A DNA stretch of 22,328 bases from a virus, in IMG/VR virus record IMGVR_UViG_3300027749_005041, positions 1-22,328 of that record, one strand, 5' to 3'. The translations under genes and the position numbers were made by a program. The notes beneath the pieces were generated by a model. The model searched no databases, had not been told where the DNA came from, and was given only the letters and a program-made list of their open reading frames with translations. Of this stretch, positions 20,467 through 22,328 are shown piece after piece; position 1 is the first letter of the stretch, and every line of letters begins with the position of its first letter.

Positions 20467-21413
20467 AGAAACACCTCTTTAAATTTATTCATTACAGGTA
20501 CAGGTTTAAATTGCTCTACCCTCTTAGTCCAATCTTCTTTAAAGTCAGGAAGATTGTGAAGTAGGTAATTCAAATGACTTGCATCATTATATAATAGACC
20601 GCTATCTTTTAACATATCTAAATGGTTTAAATCGTGACCATTGTTCCATGCAAGGACCGGTTTATTAAGCGATAAGAACTCGGCAATAGATAGACCGAAA
20701 CTCTCCCCTCTTTCCCTTGCATGTAACATCACATCACAAGTATTAATAAAGTCTGCTTTACGTTGAACGTCATGAATTTCGTTAATGAACTTTACATTAG
20801 GATGAGATACGAAAGGCTCGGTACCCATCATAAGAAAAACAAACGTATCATTGTCTTTAACCAACTTGGTAATATAATCTTTTACGAATTTAATATCAAA
20901 AGTAAAATAACCGCCCAAGCGACCAATTACAATTTGATCTGGTCTGATACCCAACGCTTCTCTATAATCTTTTTTCGGTTCCGGTAGGTTAACAATATGT
21001 GGAACAAACGGCATCTTACCATCTGACATTTTATTAGATAACCACTCAGAAATATATGCATACTTGTCACCATGAGGTTCATAATGCTGAAAGACTGCAT
21101 GTATAGCTGTCTTAGTATTAGTTACAAGGTCACCCTCTTTGTGACCGGCTCGGATAAAGTAAGCCATGTCTACTTTTTCTTTATCTACAAGATTTTGTAA
21201 CTGGCCGTCTTTATAACAAACGATTTTAAAACGTTGCTTAAGGTTATGGAGTACTACTGCTTCTGTACCCATGTCTTTTTCATAGCCTAGACTTTCGTTA
21301 TAAACAATGACACTCTCATTACCGAGAATCTCTTCATTGTACCTTGCGTAATCTGTTACCGCTACTGTTGTACCTCGGTAGTTTAATGTATTTGCGTGGA
21401 ATAAAATTTTCAT
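20463..21413 (-). CDS. glycosyltransferase, GT-B fold (GT4-like), 316 aa
   Basis: Opening ILFHANTLNYRGTTVAVTDYA fits the acceptor half of a GT-B enzyme with its glycine loop. The C-terminal half has VIGRLGGYFTFDIKF, a strand TFVFLMMGTEP and the donor-site motif ARERGESFGLSIAEFLSLNK (about 229-248), which contains the E-x7-E pattern (ESFGLSIAE) of retaining GT4 enzymes, followed by PVLAWNNGHD. It is shorter than most GT4 enzymes but seems complete. It is the only GT-B enzyme in the cluster; the others are GT-A. Confidence 0.87.
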   Translation of the reverse strand: MKILFHANTLNYRGTTVAVTDYARYNEEILGNESVIVYNESLGYEKDMGTEAVVLHNLKQRFKIVCYKDGQLQNLVDKEKVDMAYFIRAGHKEGDLVTNTKTAIHAVFQHYEPHGDKYAYISEWLSNKMSDGKMPFVPHIVNLPEPKKDYREALGIRPDQIVIGRLGGYFTFDIKFVKDYITKLVKDNDTFVFLMMGTEPFVSHPNVKFINEIHDVQRKADFINTCDVMLHARERGESFGLSIAEFLSLNKPVLAWNNGHDLNHLDMLKDSGLLYNDASHLNYLLHNLPDFKEDWTKRVEQFKPVPVMNKFKEVFL

Positions 21414-22075
21414 ACTGTAAATGTTGTAGCTGATGTAAAAAATTCAGTTGTAAATTCGTCTCTAATAACTTGATCGCAACGTTTAACAAACATCTCGATA
21501 TTTTCAGCCATTCTTGACTGATAGAGGTGGTAGATAGAATTATCAAACACTGTACCAATACCATAGTAGCCAAGATTACTTAAAGGCCAAATACCTTCTG
21601 AAGAAGGCTTCTCAAAATATGTAGGCATCAGTGCACGGTACTTCATACCTTTTTCTTCAGCCATATAACATATTTCTTCAGCTGTATCTGAACGACGTGT
21701 TTCAGTAAATGACGGGCGGTCTAGCCTATCATATGCTTTCTTAGAGATTGCATAGAAGCCGGGTGCAGCGTAGATATGAGATTTAGGGGGGATGTGATTT
21801 GAGACTTGAGCAATGCCAACAAACGTTCCGTCTCTGTATGTATACTTAATATATTCTAAGTAGTTCTTATTGAGAGGAATACAATCGGGTTCCATAAACA
21901 CAATAACATCACTTTTAGAATTATTAATTACCCATTGCATCCACATGCCATGATTATGACCATCGCGGTTATCATAATTCATTGGAATTTTAAAATAATC
22001 CATAACACGTTGATGTGCCGATAGCATATCCTTGTCAACGTTATTCCAATGTAACGAATTAAACTCAACTTTCAT
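21410..22075 (-). CDS. glycosyltransferase-like, GT-A fold, 221 aa
   Basis: The N-terminal part (VEFNSLHWNNVDKDMLSAHQ) and the acidic site VIVFMEPDCIPLNKNYLEY (about residues 55-73, EPD as the DxD-like motif) are typical of GT-A enzymes that handle a metal-bound sugar nucleotide. YAAPGFYAISKKAYDRL and a later acidic segment (TRRSDTAEE) follow. The start overlaps the upstream gene by 11 nt and the stop overlaps the GT-B gene by 4 nt. Acceptor and donor unknown. Confidence 0.78.
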   Translation of the reverse strand: MKVEFNSLHWNNVDKDMLSAHQRVMDYFKIPMNYDNRDGHNHGMWMQWVINNSKSDVIVFMEPDCIPLNKNYLEYIKYTYRDGTFVGIAQVSNHIPPKSHIYAAPGFYAISKKAYDRLDRPSFTETRRSDTAEEICYMAEEKGMKYRALMPTYFEKPSSEGIWPLSNLGYYGIGTVFDNSIYHLYQSRMAENIEMFVKRCDQVIRDEFTTEFFTSATTFTV

Positions 22076-22328
22076 TCAAACCTCTTTTATGTAAATAATT
22101 ATAATTAGCTAAATTTAAGTAATCTCGGTGACTCGTTACAGTACAATTTTTTATAGAATTATAGACCTCGATAGCCCTGTCACGGTTAATGTTATTGTAT
22201 GTTACTCTGTTTAAATTTAAACTCTCAGTTAATAAATTTTTATCTATTAAATTAAGGCCAGCGGCAACTTGATAAAAATTAGCTAATTTAAACATGTAGT
22301 TATCTTTATATTCTGTATTTAAAAAAAT
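22065..22328 (-). CDS. C-terminal part of a helical protein, 5' cut by the window edge
   Basis: The frame is open from the right edge of the window to the stop at 22065. An internal ATG at 22295 has no good ribosome-binding site, and coding potential continues upstream (FLNTEYKDNY), so the gene most likely starts outside. The visible part is helical, rich in Asn, Leu and Tyr (FKLANFYQVAAGLNLIDKNL and DYLNLANYNYLHKRGL), resembling tetratricopeptide-type repeats, which are often found in multidomain phage glycosyltransferases. No function can be assigned from this fragment. Confidence 0.6.
   Translation of the reverse strand: MFLNTEYKDNYMFKLANFYQVAAGLNLIDKNLLTESLNLNRVTYNNINRDRAIEVYNSIKNCTVTSHRDYLNLANYNYLHKRGLNES

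Noticed and set aside
1-22328. CRISPR arrays, insertion sequences or integrase/attachment sites
   Set aside because: No regular direct repeats, transposase, integrase or terminal inverted repeats were seen on reading the window.

Overview
The window is low-GC DNA from a tailed phage of the T4-like (myovirus) type. The diagnosis rests on a replication block on the minus strand in T4 order: sliding clamp (gp45), clamp-loader ATPase (gp44), clamp-loader small subunit (gp62) and the translational repressor RegA. Supporting signs are dense packing with 1-14 nt overlaps, T4-type late promoter boxes (TATAAATA), two phage tRNA genes, and small Hsp20 and Sm-like genes of the kind found in aquatic T4-like phages. 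Signal peptides and a DD-peptidase point to a bacterial host with peptidoglycan, probably an aquatic Gram-negative; the species cannot be named from this sequence.

Layout. 1-1410 (+): end of a Gln/Ser-rich protein and two small membrane proteins. 1396-4817 (-): a four-gene operon behind a perfect late-promoter box, encoding an amino-acid-binding periplasmic protein, a dicarboxylate/amino-acid symporter, a membrane-anchored unknown and an Asp/Glu racemase. 4880-5555 (+): a 38-residue membrane peptide and a DUF4337-like membrane protein. 5544-9080 (-): a PBP7-like peptidase, a fMet-like tRNA, a glycosyltransferase, a conserved unknown, an AbrB-like protein, a CAT tRNA, a secreted Gly-rich protein, several very small ORFs and an Sm-like protein, ending at a clear intrinsic terminator. 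9086-9980 (-): Hsp20, a phasin-like protein and a structured, apparently non-coding RNA leader. 9986-12772 (-): RegA, gp62, a small membrane protein, gp44 and gp45. 12776-22328 (-): a surface-glycan factory with glycosyltransferases, a sugar nucleotidyltransferase, a GDPD-like protein, two SDR enzymes, an RmlC-like epimerase, a DegT aminotransferase and a GNAT acetyltransferase.

How the genes may work together (inference). The replication block makes the processive clamp, and RegA tunes its translation. The glycan block could make and transfer an N-acetylated amino-deoxysugar to the host surface or to virions. The late operon, the racemase and the DD-peptidase together suggest that the phage manipulates acidic amino acids, their D-forms and the cell wall late in infection. 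The most unusual elements are the amino-acid uptake/racemase operon, the structured RNA between RegA and the phasin/Hsp20 pair, and a fMet-like tRNA with abnormal loops that contains the stop codon of the gene before it.
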